From Malachius bipustulatus (taxonomy: Eukaryota; Arthropoda; Insecta; Coleoptera; Melyridae): a stretch of 64,000 bases of DNA. The notes below the pieces were generated by a model. The model was given only the letters and a program-made list of their open reading frames with translations. It was not told the DNA's origin and ran no database searches. The stretch's first letter is position 1; every line of letters begins with the position of its first letter. Below, piece by piece: positions 62,930-64,000 of the stretch. Made by a program: the position numbers and the translations under genes. The DNA lies in contig OU342632.1 of assembly GCA_910589415.1 (NCBI GenBank), forward strand, positions 36,283,637 through 36,347,636, written 5' to 3'.

Positions 62930-63612
62930 ACATGACGTCATAAGTATATAAATCAGTTAAGTAAAAAACTGAATGGCATTTCATACAGCATTATGGTATT
63001 AAGTGGATACGTTGATCTTCAGGTTTTAAAGACTGTTTATTTTGGATGTTTCATATCTAGAATTAGATATGGTATTATATTTTGGGGTGGATCTAGTAGC
63101 ATAGATAGGTTGTTTGTGATACAAAAACAAATACTAAGAACCATGTATAAACTGCCTTTCAGAGAAAGTTGCAGACAAATGTTCAAATCGAATAGATTGT
63201 TAACTATAATAGGGGTCTATATATTTGAAAGTATAATGTTTCACTTCAAACACAGAACCAAATTTGAGTCAAATCTACCAAATCATGATTATCCAATGAG
63301 AAACTGCAGATACACTTACCCAATTCATAGACTGACGATGTCAGAGAGAGGACCTTTTTATACAGCTATAAAATTTTTCAATAAACTGCCGAAGTATTTA
63401 AAAGAAATAGAGAATTTCAAATTGTTTAAGAGGAAGTTGTTTAATTTTCTTGTAGAGTTAGAACCATATAATATATCAGACTTTTGAGTGTGTTGTGTGC
63501 TCTGTTGATCTGAGGGGTGTAATTTTTGACTTGTTTCAACCCAATTATTATAATGTATTTTGGCAGTTTGAAATAAATGATGTTGTTATTGTTATTGTTA
63601 TTATTGTTAAAC
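62930..63612 (+). mobile_element. 5'-truncated non-LTR retrotransposon 3' end with simple-repeat tail
   Basis: An open frame (62993-63487, 164 codons) matches the C-terminal end of CR1/Jockey-type reverse transcriptase polyproteins: VLKTVYFGCFISRIRYGIIFWG, IQKQILRTMYKLPFRESCR, and FFNKLPKYLKEIENFKLFKRKLFNFL. It ends about 95 bases before a (TTG/TTA)n tail at 63580-63612, the usual 3' end of such elements. The catalytic core is missing, and the element inserted into or beside the older minus-strand relic. The frame of 164 codons without a stop suggests a fairly young copy. Confidence 0.8.
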
Positions 63613-64000
63613 TGCGCACCGTCCTAACGCGTTTTCCTTTTTATGTTAACTTCAATGTCTGTGATATAGAAAAAAACACAACAAGATTTTGCAAGTTGTT
63701 AATACCTGATAGGATGAATATTATTATAATTTAAAATGAGAATGTTCCATGAGTGCTGCTACTGATAATGCAACAAAGTTGCATTGAAATCTGACTAAGT
63801 ACTTACAAAACAAAGTCAGAAAGTCTTGAATATTTACGACAATATCAAAATACACGCATATTCGATTTCACCGGCTTTAACGTTCTGAGAATGTGTCTAT
63901 TTTGATAGCCTGATGGTAATACATCGGTTCTATCACGAGGTAACATGCATGTTTAACAGTTAAAAGAGTAAAAGAGCTATAAATTGCGCCCGGCAACGTT
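63613..64000. other. Window end, no recognised feature
   Basis: AT-rich sequence with no gene or repeat that I recognise. Confidence 0.4.

Overview
This window is eukaryotic and almost certainly arthropod, most likely insect. It is AT-rich (about one third G+C by eye). Its genes are split by GT-AG introns and embedded in a dense layer of decayed transposons, fold-back elements and short tandem arrays. Two adjacent Methuselah-like GPCR genes support an insect. I could not settle the order. No bacterial-style operon, CRISPR array or virus was seen.

Layout. 1-9.4 kb: no gene, a decayed reverse-transcriptase relic (about 1.4-2.3 kb) and a 1.06-kb fold-back element (5.9-7.0 kb). 9.5-21 kb: two tandem same-strand Methuselah-like receptor genes, mth-like 1 (9497-13698, 7 exons, 424 aa, very short ectodomain) and mth-like 2 (18220-21046, 7 exons, 467 aa). 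24.9-26.1 kb (minus): the first five coding exons (297 aa) of the spliceosomal helicase Aquarius, with no sign of the remaining 1,000-plus residues in the window. 28.6-33.5 kb (plus): a complete CPSF2/CPSF100 gene (10 exons, 737 aa), head to head with Aquarius across a 2.4-kb gap that holds a 20-bp-period array of forkhead-type TTGTTTAC motifs. 33.6-42 kb: small MITEs, a tRNA-derived SINE head, an 835-bp palindromic element and a 1.7-kb tandem array. 42.0-42.5 kb (minus): a complete two-exon TOM20 gene (140 aa). 46.75 kb: one orphan coding exon of an unrecognised gene. 48-64 kb: repeats, including two TA-flanked palindromic elements, a ~205-bp satellite-like array, a mariner relic, and two non-LTR retrotransposon remains.

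Functionally the host genes are surface signalling (Mth-like GPCRs), mRNA processing (Aquarius and CPSF100) and mitochondrial protein import (TOM20). Introns are bimodal: most are 51-98 bp, while a few are over 1 kb and filled with repeats. The most notable non-genic theme is several independent fold-back elements: three share CAGGG ends with TA target sites, and another family is present twice. I see no clear new multi-gene system. The best candidates for a second look are the truncated Aquarius locus, the fold-back families, the TTGTTTAC array and the unusually many TGACGTCA sites.
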